From NCBI GenBank assembly GCA_944382775.1, contig CALWNI010000005.1, positions 1 to 64,000 on the forward strand: a stretch of DNA of 64,000 bases, written 5' to 3'. A program made the translations under genes and the position numbers. The stretch's first letter is position 1. Each line of letters begins with the position of its first letter. The notes below the pieces were generated by a model, which was not told the DNA's origin, did no database searches, and saw only the letters and a program-made list of their open reading frames with translations. This document shows positions 45,452 through 54,637 of the stretch, one piece after another. This DNA is from an uncultured Allofournierella sp. (GTDB lineage: Bacteria; Bacillota; Clostridia; Oscillospirales; Ruminococcaceae).

Positions 45452-46867
45452 TTAAAAACGGAAATCACGAATGCCCTGTTCAATTTTTTGCAATCGGTCT
45501 TTGCAAATTTCCTTTACTTTTTCCTTGGGAATGCCGTCCAGCTGTGCTTGAATCAATGCTTCACCAAGGGCTTTGGTATCTTGCGCGGCATAGTCCATCA
45601 GATACTCTTTCAAGGTCATCAACGCATTGGGATGGCAGCAGTTTTGAATCTGACCGCTCTTGCACAAACTCATGAATCGGTCGCCGGTGCGTCCCTCACG
45701 GTAACAAGCAGTACAGAAAGACGGAATATAACCCAATTCCATCAACCAATGCACCACTTCATCCAAGGTGCGCTGATCCGAAACATCAAATTGGGCGGTA
45801 TCGTTGGGGCGTTCATCCTCTTGATATCCGCCTACGGTAGTTCGAGAGCCACCACTCAGCTGGGATACGCCCAAACGCAATACCTTTTCGCGAACGGCTT
45901 GGCTTTCACGGGTGGAAACAATCATACCGGTGTAAGGCACCGCCAGACGAATCAAAGCACACAGCTTTGCAAAGGTTTCATCACTGATACCGTTTTCAAA
46001 GGAAGAAGCGTCAATGTCATCGGCATTTTTAATACGGGGCACGCTGATGGTATGGGGACCCACGCCGTACACAGCTTCCAGATGTTCCGCATGCATCAGC
46101 AAACCGGCAAATTCATATTTGTAGCGTTCCAAACCAAACAGTACGCCCAAGCCCACATCGTCCAAACCGCCCTGCATTGCGCGGTCCATTGCTTCGGTAT
46201 GGTAAGCATAATTATGCTTGGGCCCCGTGGGATGCAGTGCCTCGTAGCTTTCTTTGTGGTAGGTTTCTTGGAACAAGATATAGGTGCCAATGCCTGCTTC
46301 TTCTAATTTTTTATAGTTTTCTACGGTGGTTGCCGCAATATTCACATTCACACGGCGAATGGCACCGTTTTTGTGCTGAATGGAGTAGATGGTTTTGATA
46401 CACTCCAAAATATATTCAATGGGATTGTTCACCGGGTCTTCGCCTGCTTCGATGGCAAGGCGTTTATGGCCCATATCCTGCAATGCAATGACTTCTTTTT
46501 TAACCTCTTCTTGGGTTAACTTTTTGCGGGGAATGGTTTTGTTTTTTGCATGATAAGGGCAATAGGTACAGCCGTTGACGCAATAGTTGGACAGATACAG
46601 CGGTGCAAACATAACGATACGGTTGCCGTACAATTTCTGTTTGATTTGCTCTGCCAAGGCATACATTTCCTGAATTTTCTTCTCATCTTCGCAGGCCAGC
46701 AAAACCGATGCCTCACGGTGTGTTAAGCCTTTGCACTCCCCTGCTTTTGCAATGATGGAATCAATCAGTTCAAAATTTTCTTTGTTTGCTTCGGCATAAG
46801 CCAGTGTTTCTAAAATTTCTTCGTGGCTAATAAATTCTTCGGCTTTGTTTGATTTTGGATTGTACAT
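45452..46867 (-). CDS. hydG: [FeFe]-hydrogenase maturation radical SAM enzyme HydG
   Basis: HydG (471 residues) cleaves tyrosine to make the CO and CN ligands of the H-cluster. It has the radical SAM motif CVNGCTYCPYH (CX3CX2C), the segment IEAGEDP, and the C-terminal auxiliary-cluster motif CTACYREGRTGDRFM...CHPNA (CX2CX22C). This tail separates HydG from ThiH and marks it as active. AAAGGAAG precedes the ATG. A gap of 54 bp separates it from hydE. Confidence 0.97.
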   Translation of the reverse strand: MYNPKSNKAEEFISHEEILETLAYAEANKENFELIDSIIAKAGECKGLTHREASVLLACEDEKKIQEMYALAEQIKQKLYGNRIVMFAPLYLSNYCVNGCTYCPYHAKNKTIPRKKLTQEEVKKEVIALQDMGHKRLAIEAGEDPVNNPIEYILECIKTIYSIQHKNGAIRRVNVNIAATTVENYKKLEEAGIGTYILFQETYHKESYEALHPTGPKHNYAYHTEAMDRAMQGGLDDVGLGVLFGLERYKYEFAGLLMHAEHLEAVYGVGPHTISVPRIKNADDIDASSFENGISDETFAKLCALIRLAVPYTGMIVSTRESQAVREKVLRLGVSQLSGGSRTTVGGYQEDERPNDTAQFDVSDQRTLDEVVHWLMELGYIPSFCTACYREGRTGDRFMSLCKSGQIQNCCHPNALMTLKEYLMDYAAQDTKALGEALIQAQLDGIPKEKVKEICKDRLQKIEQGIRDFRF

Positions 46868-46921
46868 CAGAATCTTCCTTTCTTTTGGGTCAGCATTGCT
46901 TCCCCGTCAGCTCAGTTTTTC

Positions 46922-47971
46922 TTATTGAATTTGACTGTCGCCCCGTGCAACTGCAACGGTTCGTCCAATCGACTCCATTTGACGCTTTAATTTTTCCACC
47001 GATTGGGCAGATTCTTCATCGGTGCTGATCTTATTATCATACAGCATATAGCTTTTGCGCACACTCAGCGGTGATAAGTTCGGCATGACCACATTGCATC
47101 CTGCCAGAACGCCCTGCTTTCTTCCGTCTTGTTGTACGGTACCCAGTGCAGTGGTGGCGGGCAGCAGAACCTCCGGCAAAAGCAGACGAACAATGGATAA
47201 AAGGTATACCGTTAGTTCCGCTGTGCCGTTTGGCATATCGCAAAACGGGGTATCGTGATGAGAAAGAAACGGCCCCATTCCAACCATGTGAGGGCGAAAC
47301 TCTTTGATAAACCGTAAATCACGCACAATATGCTCAAGAGTCTGACCGGGGGAACCTACCATAAACCCACAGCCTGTTTGAAAACCGATTTCCTTTAATG
47401 TGCGCAAACATTCCATACGATGTTCAAAGCTCATCTGTGCAGGATGAAGCTGTTCATAGTGTTGTTTGGTTGCAGTTTCATGCCGCAGCAGGTAACGATT
47501 TGCACCCGCTTCAAACAACGCCTGATAACTTTCACGGCTGCGCTCTCCCAAAGATAGCGTAATGGCACAATGGGGATATTTCTTCCGCATAGCTGATACA
47601 ATGTCCACCATGCGCTCATCGGTAAAATAGGGGTCTTCGCCGCCTTGCAGCACAAAGGTGCGGAATCCCAATTCATATCCGATTTCACAGCACTCTAAAA
47701 TTTGCTGCTTATTTAAACGATAGCGGTTTGCCTTTTTGTTGGAACAACGGATTCCGCAATAGTAGCAATCATTTTTGCAATAATTAGTAAGCTCAATCAA
47801 GCCGCGAATAAATACATTGTTACCATACACACGCTGACATTCCGCTTCGGCTTTTTGGCGCAGGTATTCTCGGGTTTCTTCGGTGCGATTGGCAATCAGC
47901 AGATACAGCTCTTCGGCAGATAGGTCATGGGTGTTTGCCAGCTTTTCTGCCAGTAACATTTCTTGACTCAT
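46922..47971 (-). CDS. hydE: [FeFe]-hydrogenase maturation radical SAM enzyme HydE
   Basis: HydE (349 residues) helps build the dithiolate bridge precursor. The radical SAM motif is CKNDCYYCGIR, followed by LQGGEDPYF and RHETAT, typical of the HydE/BioB-like fold. HydE overlaps the TM1266-like gene by 4 bp (ATGA), so the two are translationally coupled. Confidence 0.96.
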   Translation of the reverse strand: MSQEMLLAEKLANTHDLSAEELYLLIANRTEETREYLRQKAEAECQRVYGNNVFIRGLIELTNYCKNDCYYCGIRCSNKKANRYRLNKQQILECCEIGYELGFRTFVLQGGEDPYFTDERMVDIVSAMRKKYPHCAITLSLGERSRESYQALFEAGANRYLLRHETATKQHYEQLHPAQMSFEHRMECLRTLKEIGFQTGCGFMVGSPGQTLEHIVRDLRFIKEFRPHMVGMGPFLSHHDTPFCDMPNGTAELTVYLLSIVRLLLPEVLLPATTALGTVQQDGRKQGVLAGCNVVMPNLSPLSVRKSYMLYDNKISTDEESAQSVEKLKRQMESIGRTVAVARGDSQIQ

Positions 47972-48219
47972 GCCTTTACCCCGGAATATGCAGTTTTAGA
48001 GCTAACGCCGGGCAGTTTGCCGATTTTCCCCGACAGCGCCGATATAATGTCTTGTGGTGCATCCACGGCAATGCTGATGATGCTCAGATTCTTTTGCCGA
48101 TACGGAATGCCCATGCGCCCGATGATGTAGTCGCGATAGTCATGCAGAACGGTATTCAGTTCTTCTACCGAATTGGGGTCTTCTACCACAATTCCAATGA
48201 CTGCAATTCTTGTTTCCAT
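47968..48219 (-). CDS. TM1266-type iron-only hydrogenase system regulator
   Basis: The 83-residue protein is ACT/NikR-C-terminal-like: TRIAVIGIVVEDPNSVEELN, then YIIGRMGIPYRQKNLSIISIAVD and LSGKIGKLPGVSSKTAYSG. This small family is nearly always encoded next to hydE/hydG/hydF. It is called a putative regulator, but it has no DNA-binding domain, and its role is not established. I use the ATG at 48219 with GGGAGG 7 nt upstream. It is the first gene behind the attenuator-like leader. Confidence 0.9.
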   Translation of the reverse strand: METRIAVIGIVVEDPNSVEELNTVLHDYRDYIIGRMGIPYRQKNLSIISIAVDAPQDIISALSGKIGKLPGVSSKTAYSGVKA

Positions 48220-48236
48220 TGGTTTACCTCCCAAAT

Positions 48237-48343
48237 AAAAAAGGTGCCAACCCCGGTGGGTTCGGCACCTTTGGATATCGTTATCCCGTTAGCAACACCG
48301 AACCTTCTACCTCAAACTATGTTTTCGGTGTCAGGATACTGTA
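48237..48343 (-). promoter_or_regulatory. Attenuator-like leader RNA of the hyd maturation operon
   Basis: About 105 nt of leader precede the first gene. A terminator (AAAGGTGCC / GGCACCTTT plus T run, 48272-48237) ends just before the ribosome-binding site. Its 5' arm contains CCGAACC (48265-48259), which can instead pair with GGTTCGG (48304-48298). That segment is also the 3' arm of an upstream stem ACACCGAA / TTCGGTGT (48331-48324 with 48302-48295). A third pair, TATCC / GGATA (48338-48334 with 48286-48282), closes the upstream stem or is replaced by the hairpin GGATA-ACGA-TATCC. I cannot match it to a known riboswitch. Confidence 0.6.
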
Positions 48344-48348
48344 TGTTT

Positions 48349-48377
48349 ACCATACCATACCGATATGATTTTTTCAA
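48349..48377 (-). promoter_or_regulatory. Putative promoter of the hyd maturation operon
   Basis: On the minus strand TTGAAA and TATGGT are separated by 17 bp. Transcription would begin at about 48342, immediately before the structured leader. Confidence 0.55.
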
Positions 48378-48413
48378 TTATATTGACAAAATCATTTGCA
48401 ATGTTGCAAAACA

Positions 48414-48451
48414 AAACCGCCGGGTTTGTGGTTACAAATCCCCGACGGTTT
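48414..48451 (-). terminator. Terminator of copA
   Basis: AAACCGTCGGGGATTTGT pairs with ACAAACCCGGCGGTTT (minor mismatches) and TGTTTTG follows on the minus strand, just past the copA stop. Confidence 0.75.
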
Positions 48452-48455
48452 ATCG

Positions 48456-48662
48456 TTATTCAATTCCGGTTACTTCATAACCTGCATCGGTAACGGTTTG
48501 TGTTAACACATCGTCGCTTACTTCTTGAGTTAAGGTAAGGCGGGCGCATTTTGCCTCTAAATCCACAACTGCGGTTACGCCGTCCAAGGCATTCAGGGCC
48601 TTCTCCACATGTGCTTTGCAATGATTGCACATCATACCTTCGATATAGATTGTTTTGTTCAT
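48456..48662 (-). CDS. Possible internal start giving a free CopZ-like copper chaperone
   Basis: An in-frame ATG at 48662 inside copA is preceded by AAAGGAAG at 6 nt spacing. It would give a complete 68-residue heavy-metal-associated domain ([20 protein letters not shown]...) of normal CopZ length. This is like the E. coli copA(Z) case, where one gene gives both pump and chaperone, although there by frameshifting. An alternative is that a copA stop codon was lost and the two genes fused. Real only if both products are made. Confidence 0.45.
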   Translation of the reverse strand: MNKTIYIEGMMCNHCKAHVEKALNALDGVTAVVDLEAKCARLTLTQEVSDDVLTQTVTDAGYEVTGIE

Positions 48663-51008
48663 TTCAGTTCTTCCTTTCCATGGAATTGCTTTAATATGAA
48701 TTGCACAAAGGTCCTGTTGGGATTGCTTTGTGTTTTCGGTTTGTTTTTGGCGGAACAAATTCAGACGCAGCGCATTGGATACCACACATACGCTGGAAAG
48801 ACTCATGGCAGCCGCACCAATCATGGGATTTAATAAAAGCCCCATGCCGTAAAAAATACCGGCAGCCAACGGAATTCCGATGCTGTTATAAAAGAACGCC
48901 CAGAACAGGTTTTCTTGAATATTGCGAATGGTAGCTTTGGACAAACGCAGTGCATTCACCAAATCCCACAAATCGCTCTTCATCAGCACCACATCGGCAC
49001 TTTCGATTGCCACATCCGTACCGGCACCGATGGCAATGCCCACATCGGCACGCACCAGCGCAGGGGCATCGTTGATTCCATCGCCCACCATAGCCACCTT
49101 ATGCCCGACAGCCTGCAAGGTCTTTACCTGCATTTCTTTGTCTTGAGGCAACACTTCTGCCACAACCTGTTCAATGCCAACCTGCTTTTGAATGGCTTGT
49201 GCGGTTCGCTTGTTATCGCCCGTAAGCATAATAACCGATAGCCCCATATTTTGCAATTCTTTGATTGCGGCGGCACTGGTAGGTTTAATTGGATCTGCAA
49301 CTGCAATAATGCCAAGCAGCTTTTGTGTGGTTGCAATATACAGCGGTGTTTTGCCCTGCTGTGCTAATTCGTCCGCCACCTGTGTGGCTTCTGCCAACAA
49401 GATATTATGTTCTTGCATCAAGCGTTGGTTGCCTGCCAGATACTCTGCCCCTTGCAGGGTGGCTTTTAATCCTCGACCCGACAAAGCTTCAAAGGATTCC
49501 GGCATTGGCACAGCACAATCTTCTGCTGCTGCCAAAATTGCTTCTGCCAAGGGATGTTCGCTGCATTTTTCCAATGCGGCAGCCAGCCATAGCAATTCCC
49601 CTTGACTGAATTCCGACATGGAAATTACGTCGGTAACCACTGGCTGACCTTTTGTGATGGTTCCGGTTTTATCCAGCACAACGGTATCAATCTTGTGGGC
49701 ATTTTCCAGCGACTCGGCATTTTTATACAGCACACCCATACGGGCACCTTTGCCTGTGCCTGCCATAATCGCCACAGGGGTTGCAAGCCCCAAAGCACAG
49801 GGGCAGCTGATTACCAACACCGAAATGGCGCGAGCCAACGCAAACTCCAAAGACTGACCCGTCAGCATCCAAGCCGCAAAGGTAACCAGCGCAATGCCCA
49901 TAACAATCGGCACAAAGACGCCGCTTACACGGTCGGCCAATTTTGCAATGGGGGCTTTTGTGGCTGCTGCATCCTGCACTAGGGCCACAATTTGCGCCAA
50001 GGTAGTATCTTGCCCCACCTTTTCGGCACGCATAGTAAAGCTGCCCGATTTGTTCACTGTGGCTGCCATTACCTTGTCATCCACGGATTTTTCCACGGGA
50101 ATACTTTCGCCCGTTACTGCCGACTCATCCACGCTTGAATTTCCACTGATTACAACACCATCAACCGGTATACGCATTCCCGGCTTTATGATAACCACAT
50201 CGCCTACCTGTACCTCTTCCACCGCAACTTCCAATTCTTGCCCCTGCCGCAAAAGCAATGCGGTTTTGGGAGCAAGATTCAGCAGAGCTTGAATGGAATC
50301 TCCGGTTTTGCCCTTTGCCCGTGTTTCCAGATACTTTCCAAAGGTAATTAAGGTTAGGATTGTACCTGCCGACTCAAAATAGAGGTCCATCCGATAACGG
50401 TCAACCAGCTGTAAATCGCCGATTCCAAAGCCCCAGCCAATCTGATAAATGGCAAAGATACCGTACAACACCGCTGCACCGCTGCCCAATGCAATCAGGC
50501 TGTCCATATTGGGGGCTTTATGCCAAAGACTTTTTGTGCCCCCCACAAAAAATTTGCGGTTGATGTACAAAATGGGCAAGGTAAGCAAAAACTGCGTAAA
50601 CGCAAAAACCAAAGCCCCTGCCTGCCCATGAAAAACATGCGGCAACGGTGCGCCCATCATGTGCCCCATGGAAACATACATCAGCGGAATTAGAAACGCC
50701 AGCGATGCAATCAGCCGTGTTTTTATCTGCTTGAGTTCTTTGCGCAGCACCGCTTGCGGGTCGGTGGGCTGCTGGGTAGACTGTGCTGCTTGTGCCGAAC
50801 AAATGGGCTGTGCCCCATAGCCTGCCTGTGCCACTGCCTCGCAAATGGCTTGCGAATTGACGGCGGATTCCTCGTATTCTACCTGCATTGTATTCGCCAG
50901 CAAATTTACCTGAACCTGCTGAATTCCCGGCAGTTTTTTTACCGCACGTTCCACTGCCGCAGAACAGGCTGCACAACTCATGCCGGTAACATTATATTTC
51001 TCTTTCAA
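48456..51008 (-). CDS. copA: Copper-exporting P1B-type ATPase with C-terminal CopZ-like domain
   Basis: The product (850 residues) has an N-terminal heavy-metal domain ([12 protein letters not shown]), eight membrane segments, the ion-channel motif SCPCALG, the phosphorylation site DKTGTITKG, and the hinge [10 protein letters not shown]. After the last helix, a linker leads to a second heavy-metal domain ([17 protein letters not shown]) resembling the chaperone CopZ. Most CopA proteins carry such domains only at the N-terminus. The start is a TTG (GAGGAAG upstream), overlapping the Xre-TPR gene by 17 bp. An internal ATG with its own ribosome-binding site could make free CopZ. Confidence 0.95.
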   Translation of the reverse strand: MKEKYNVTGMSCAACSAAVERAVKKLPGIQQVQVNLLANTMQVEYEESAVNSQAICEAVAQAGYGAQPICSAQAAQSTQQPTDPQAVLRKELKQIKTRLIASLAFLIPLMYVSMGHMMGAPLPHVFHGQAGALVFAFTQFLLTLPILYINRKFFVGGTKSLWHKAPNMDSLIALGSGAAVLYGIFAIYQIGWGFGIGDLQLVDRYRMDLYFESAGTILTLITFGKYLETRAKGKTGDSIQALLNLAPKTALLLRQGQELEVAVEEVQVGDVVIIKPGMRIPVDGVVISGNSSVDESAVTGESIPVEKSVDDKVMAATVNKSGSFTMRAEKVGQDTTLAQIVALVQDAAATKAPIAKLADRVSGVFVPIVMGIALVTFAAWMLTGQSLEFALARAISVLVISCPCALGLATPVAIMAGTGKGARMGVLYKNAESLENAHKIDTVVLDKTGTITKGQPVVTDVISMSEFSQGELLWLAAALEKCSEHPLAEAILAAAEDCAVPMPESFEALSGRGLKATLQGAEYLAGNQRLMQEHNILLAEATQVADELAQQGKTPLYIATTQKLLGIIAVADPIKPTSAAAIKELQNMGLSVIMLTGDNKRTAQAIQKQVGIEQVVAEVLPQDKEMQVKTLQAVGHKVAMVGDGINDAPALVRADVGIAIGAGTDVAIESADVVLMKSDLWDLVNALRLSKATIRNIQENLFWAFFYNSIGIPLAAGIFYGMGLLLNPMIGAAAMSLSSVCVVSNALRLNLFRQKQTENTKQSQQDLCAIHIKAIPWKGRTEMNKTIYIEGMMCNHCKAHVEKALNALDGVTAVVDLEAKCARLTLTQEVSDDVLTQTVTDAGYEVTGIE

Positions 51009-52116
51009 TGGTTTCTTCCTCTCTTTTCTGCGAACCGTAAGCAGCCTGATGCAATGCCTGCCATGCTGCCTTATACTCCGCCGTCTGGGTTACTTCTTGG
51101 GGGAATCCAACATTCTCCAAAAGGTTGATTGCATTTTTTAACTGAAACTCTGTACCAATTGGGCTGGGTTGCTGCCAAAGGCCTGCATTAAAATACCTCC
51201 CATCCGATATCGGTTTTATCATTTGCAAAACCTCTTGTATATATGCCTGCACCTCTTTCACAGCCTGTTGCCAATCGTTTTGGTTGCAGTACAGTTTTGC
51301 TTTGTGGATTTTCGCCATCTGGCCCATGCCTGCTGCTCTGCCGCTTAGTTCAAACATCTCCACTAGCTGCTCTACGGTGTTTAGCATAAACAAGGCACGG
51401 GGAATATCCTGCCGCTTTTCGGCTATGGTTGCCAAACTGAGCAACGTGCTTTGTGCTTGCTGCACATAACTGAACAGACTGGCACAATTCAGCCGTTGCG
51501 CCTCGTCCAGTTCTCCCTTTAGCATCAAAACATTGGCGCGGATTGCCCATGCCTGCTGATTGCATTCGGGCAGCTGGTCTAGTGTTTTTAAGGCTTTGTC
51601 AAATTGCCGATTCATAGCATACAAGCCCGCCAGCTCATTGAGTGCATTTCTACGCAAGGTTTCTTCCTCAATTTCCACCGCACGTTCCATCAATGCAATG
51701 GCTTTTTGCAGTTGCTGCTCTGCCGCTTCTTCCGAACCGGTTACTGCCAGATAACTTGTATACAGCGAAGCAACTCGAAGTGCCAGATATAAATCATTGG
51801 GATATTCCTTTAAACGGTTTTCGCAAAACTCCACCGCTTGGTTCCATTCCCCCTGCTCAAACCATTGGCGCACCTTCTCCATCTGGGCATCCACTTCCTG
51901 CCGTGTAAGCTGCGGTGTAAAATCCAGCAGCTCATCTACCGTACAGTTCAATGCACGGGCAAGGGGGCATAACAATGTTACATCCGGCAATGCGTTGGCG
52001 GTTTCCCACTTGCTTACGGCTGCACTGCTTACTCCAACCAACTGGGCCAGCTGCTCCTGCGTCATTCCCTTTATTCTTCGTTTTTGTTGAATTACTTTGC
52101 CTACGGTATCATTCAT
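50992..52116 (-). CDS. Xre-family regulator with TPR-like sensor domain
   Basis: This 374-residue protein has an N-terminal HTH_3 ([21 protein letters not shown]..., [15 protein letters not shown]) followed by about eight TPR-like helix pairs (for example [35 protein letters not shown]). The architecture resembles RRNPP-type sensors or PlcR-like regulators, though no partner peptide gene is visible. AAGGAGG lies 7 nt before the ATG at 52116 (a second ATG is 3 bp upstream). It overlaps copA by 17 bp, so it may control copper export instead of the usual CopY/CsoR; the overlap could also be chance. Confidence 0.88.
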   Translation of the reverse strand: MNDTVGKVIQQKRRIKGMTQEQLAQLVGVSSAAVSKWETANALPDVTLLCPLARALNCTVDELLDFTPQLTRQEVDAQMEKVRQWFEQGEWNQAVEFCENRLKEYPNDLYLALRVASLYTSYLAVTGSEEAAEQQLQKAIALMERAVEIEEETLRRNALNELAGLYAMNRQFDKALKTLDQLPECNQQAWAIRANVLMLKGELDEAQRLNCASLFSYVQQAQSTLLSLATIAEKRQDIPRALFMLNTVEQLVEMFELSGRAAGMGQMAKIHKAKLYCNQNDWQQAVKEVQAYIQEVLQMIKPISDGRYFNAGLWQQPSPIGTEFQLKNAINLLENVGFPQEVTQTAEYKAAWQALHQAAYGSQKREEETIEREI

Positions 52117-52241
52117 CATTTTCCCTCCTTGCAAATCATTCGGTGATTTTCTACTTTTATGCTACCACTCTTTTGCTGCCGATACAATGGAATGTTATTT
52201 AATCCATGGTTGATTTTTTCAACTGTAATTCAAGTAAAAGA

Positions 52242-52273
52242 AAAAGCACAGAGCAAACCTGCTCTGTGCTTTT
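52242..52273 (-). terminator. Terminator of prfB
   Basis: A 13-bp perfect stem (AAAAGCACAGAGC) has a 6-nt loop and T run on the minus strand, 11 bp past the stop. Confidence 0.9.
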
Positions 52274-52283
52274 GTGTTGTTGA

Positions 52284-53405
52284 TTAAACGTCCTGCAATT
52301 CGCCACGGCTGGAAGCTTTCAGATAAGCATTGATAAAGCCATCCAAGTCGCCATCCATAACTGCCTGTACGTTGCCGGTTTCATAGCCGGTACGATGGTC
52401 TTTTACCATGGTGTAGGGCATGAATACATAGCTGCGAATCTGATGACCCCAGGCAATCTCTTTTTGAATGCCCTTAATATCGCTGATTTTATCCAAATGC
52501 TCTTGTTCTTTGATTTGGTACAGCTTGGAAGCCAACATCTTCATAGCAGTATCACGGTTTTGGAACTGGCTACGTTCGGTCTGGCAGCTTACCACAATGC
52601 CGGTGGGTTTGTGAATCAAACGAACTGCCGAGGATGTTTTGTTAACGTGCTGACCACCTGCACCGGAAGCGCGGTATACCTGCATTTCAACATCTTCAGG
52701 GCGGATATCTACCTGAATGCTGTCGTCCATTTCAGGCATAACTTCCAGTGATGCAAAGCTGGTCTGGCGGCGGCTCTGGCTATCAAAGGGTGAAACACGA
52801 ACCAAGCGATGTACGCCGTTTTCGCTCTTCAGCATACCGTAAGCATTGGGGCCTTCCACCAGGATGGAGGCACTCTTCAAGCCGGCTTCGTCGCCGTCCT
52901 GATAATCCAAAGTGGACACCTTGTAGCCGTGAGCAGTGCCCCAACGGTTGTACATACGGAACAACATATCGGCCCAGTCCTGCGCCTCGGTACCGCCGGT
53001 ACCTGCGTGGAAGGTGATGATAGCATTGTTTTTATCGTACTCACCGCTTAACAGGGTAATCAGTTGCAGTTCGTCCACTGCTTTGGTTACCGCATCCACC
53101 GATGCTTCTGCTTCGGGAATCAGGTCAGGGTCATTCTCTTCTTCGCACAGCAACAGCATGGTTTCGGCATCGTCAAACAAGGTGTTCAGCTTGGTGTAAC
53201 GCTCCAGCTTGCCCTTTAATGCGCTCATCTCAGCAAAAACCTTCTGGCTTGCCTCGGTATCGTCGTAAAATCCGGGCATGGTCATTTTATGCTCCAGCTC
53301 GGCCACACGCTTTTCGCTGGCTTCAATGGCCAATGCATCACCCAGTTCGGCAATCGTTTTTTGATGATTGCCAAGTTGCATTTTTAACTCGTCAATGGTG
53401 ATCAT
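52284..53405 (-). CDS. prfB: Peptide chain release factor 2
   Basis: This 373-residue RF2 ends translation at UGA and UAA. It has the catalytic GGQ in RASGAGGQHVNKTSSAVRL. The stop-recognition motif region is SPFDSQSRRQTSFAS, where RF2 usually has SPF. The reading frame is continuous from the ATG at 53405. The in-frame UGA and CUUUGA slip site near codon 25 that many bacteria use for autoregulation are absent. AGAGG precedes the start. Monocistronic. Confidence 0.96.
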   Translation of the reverse strand: MITIDELKMQLGNHQKTIAELGDALAIEASEKRVAELEHKMTMPGFYDDTEASQKVFAEMSALKGKLERYTKLNTLFDDAETMLLLCEEENDPDLIPEAEASVDAVTKAVDELQLITLLSGEYDKNNAIITFHAGTGGTEAQDWADMLFRMYNRWGTAHGYKVSTLDYQDGDEAGLKSASILVEGPNAYGMLKSENGVHRLVRVSPFDSQSRRQTSFASLEVMPEMDDSIQVDIRPEDVEMQVYRASGAGGQHVNKTSSAVRLIHKPTGIVVSCQTERSQFQNRDTAMKMLASKLYQIKEQEHLDKISDIKGIQKEIAWGHQIRSYVFMPYTMVKDHRTGYETGNVQAVMDGDLDGFINAYLKASSRGELQDV

Positions 53406-53524
53406 ATCGTAAAAACCTCTCGTAATACAGATTGAAAACAAAATTATCCGCTTATCAGTATACTGAAAACACCGCCTAAAAGCAAGTATTTCCTTATGAT
53501 CTTCTCAGTTTCCTGTATTTTTCT

Positions 53525-53553
53525 TTGCTTTTTATAGAAATTTGTTGTAAAAT
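53525..53553 (+). promoter_or_regulatory. Putative promoter of the RING/DUF2628 gene and galU
   Basis: TTGCTT and TAAAAT are separated by 17 bp, about 45 bp before the start codon. Confidence 0.55.
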
Positions 53554-53600
53554 AGAACTACATTTACAATTTTGCGCCCTTTACGGAGGTTTATTTGATT

Positions 53601-54590
53601 ATGGCACTTTATACTGGCTGCAAATGCCCTATCTGCCAACAACCTTTTCAGCAAAACGATGATATCGTTGTTTGCCCCGAATGCGGCGCACCGTATCATC
53701 GAGAATGCTACCAAGCCCACGGGCATTGTGTATTTGAAGAAAAGCATGGTTCGGATTTTGTTTGGAAGCCCGACCCGGTATCGGAACAAGCCGCACAATC
53801 GGAGCAGGCGGAATCTTCCCGCTATCGCGACCCACAGATTAGCTGCCCTGTATGCGGCAGCCCCAACCCTGCCACCGGTTTGTTTTGCGAAAACTGCGGT
53901 TCTCCGCTCAGTGCCTCCCCTTTTTCCGGCAATCCGCAAGGATTTGACGCATCGGCCGAAAACAATACGGAACCGTCCGGCGATAATCCCTTTGACTTGT
54001 TTCAAAATACCGGCATTCCCGCAGGGTTAAAGGTTAGCCCACAGGAGGAACTGGACGGCATTAAAGCAAGCGACTGGGCCAGCTATCTGGGCAAAAACGC
54101 CGCTTTTTATTTAATGAATTTTAAAGGGATGCAACTTACCGGCCGCAAAGTTGCTGCCTCGTTTGCCGCCTTTTTCTTTGGCCCGTTTTACTTTTTCTAC
54201 CGTAAAATGTGGGCAGTAGGTTCTGCCATCTGGGCAGTGGAAGCCTTGTTGCGGATTCCCCCGTTTTTGCAAATGATGGTTGGTGCAAATCATCCGCTGG
54301 TACAAGGGCTGACCTTACAGGCGCTTGAACCTTGGTTGGTGGTTACCAGTGCCTTGAATCTGGTCTTGATGTTTTTGCAGGGTATGTTTGCACTTTATTT
54401 TTACCGCAAACACAGTGCGCGCCGCATTCAATCCATCTTAAACACGGATGATTCCGATGCACAAGCAGCACTTGCAAAGGCAGGCGGCACAAGCCTTGCC
54501 GGTGTAATCATCAGCGTTGCTGTAACATTGGCCTTAGTGTGGATTGTTTCCTTTTACTGCATGTGGCCATTTCTTCAAACATTATTATAA
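53601..54590 (+). CDS. RING-like zinc-finger membrane protein with DUF2628-like domain
   Basis: The product (329 residues) begins with a prokaryotic RING-like finger (CPICQQPF...CPECGAPYHRECY..HG.C). A zinc ribbon follows (CPVCGSPNPATGLFCENCGSPL), then a disordered region and a membrane domain. The latter's AASFAAFFFGPFYFFYRKMW motif is typical of DUF2628. C-terminal TM segments lie at about 225-280 and 300-325. Function is unknown; RING here need not mean ubiquitin ligase. The ATG at 53601 is used with GGAGG upstream, although a TTG 6 bp earlier is also possible. It is 47 bp ahead of galU. Confidence 0.8.
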   Translation: MALYTGCKCPICQQPFQQNDDIVVCPECGAPYHRECYQAHGHCVFEEKHGSDFVWKPDPVSEQAAQSEQAESSRYRDPQISCPVCGSPNPATGLFCENCGSPLSASPFSGNPQGFDASAENNTEPSGDNPFDLFQNTGIPAGLKVSPQEELDGIKASDWASYLGKNAAFYLMNFKGMQLTGRKVAASFAAFFFGPFYFFYRKMWAVGSAIWAVEALLRIPPFLQMMVGANHPLVQGLTLQALEPWLVVTSALNLVLMFLQGMFALYFYRKHSARRIQSILNTDDSDAQAALAKAGGTSLAGVIISVAVTLALVWIVSFYCMWPFLQTLL

Positions 54591-54637
54591 CTGTTTGGTT
54601 ATTTTAATTATTATGTATTAAGAGAGGTTCTTTTCCC

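Noticed and set aside
48237..48343. hyd leader as a known riboswitch (TPP, SAM, THF, cobalamin, c-di-GMP, FMN, Moco)
   Set aside because: None of the conserved core strings of these classes, as I remember them, is present. The leader is kept as an uncharacterised attenuator.
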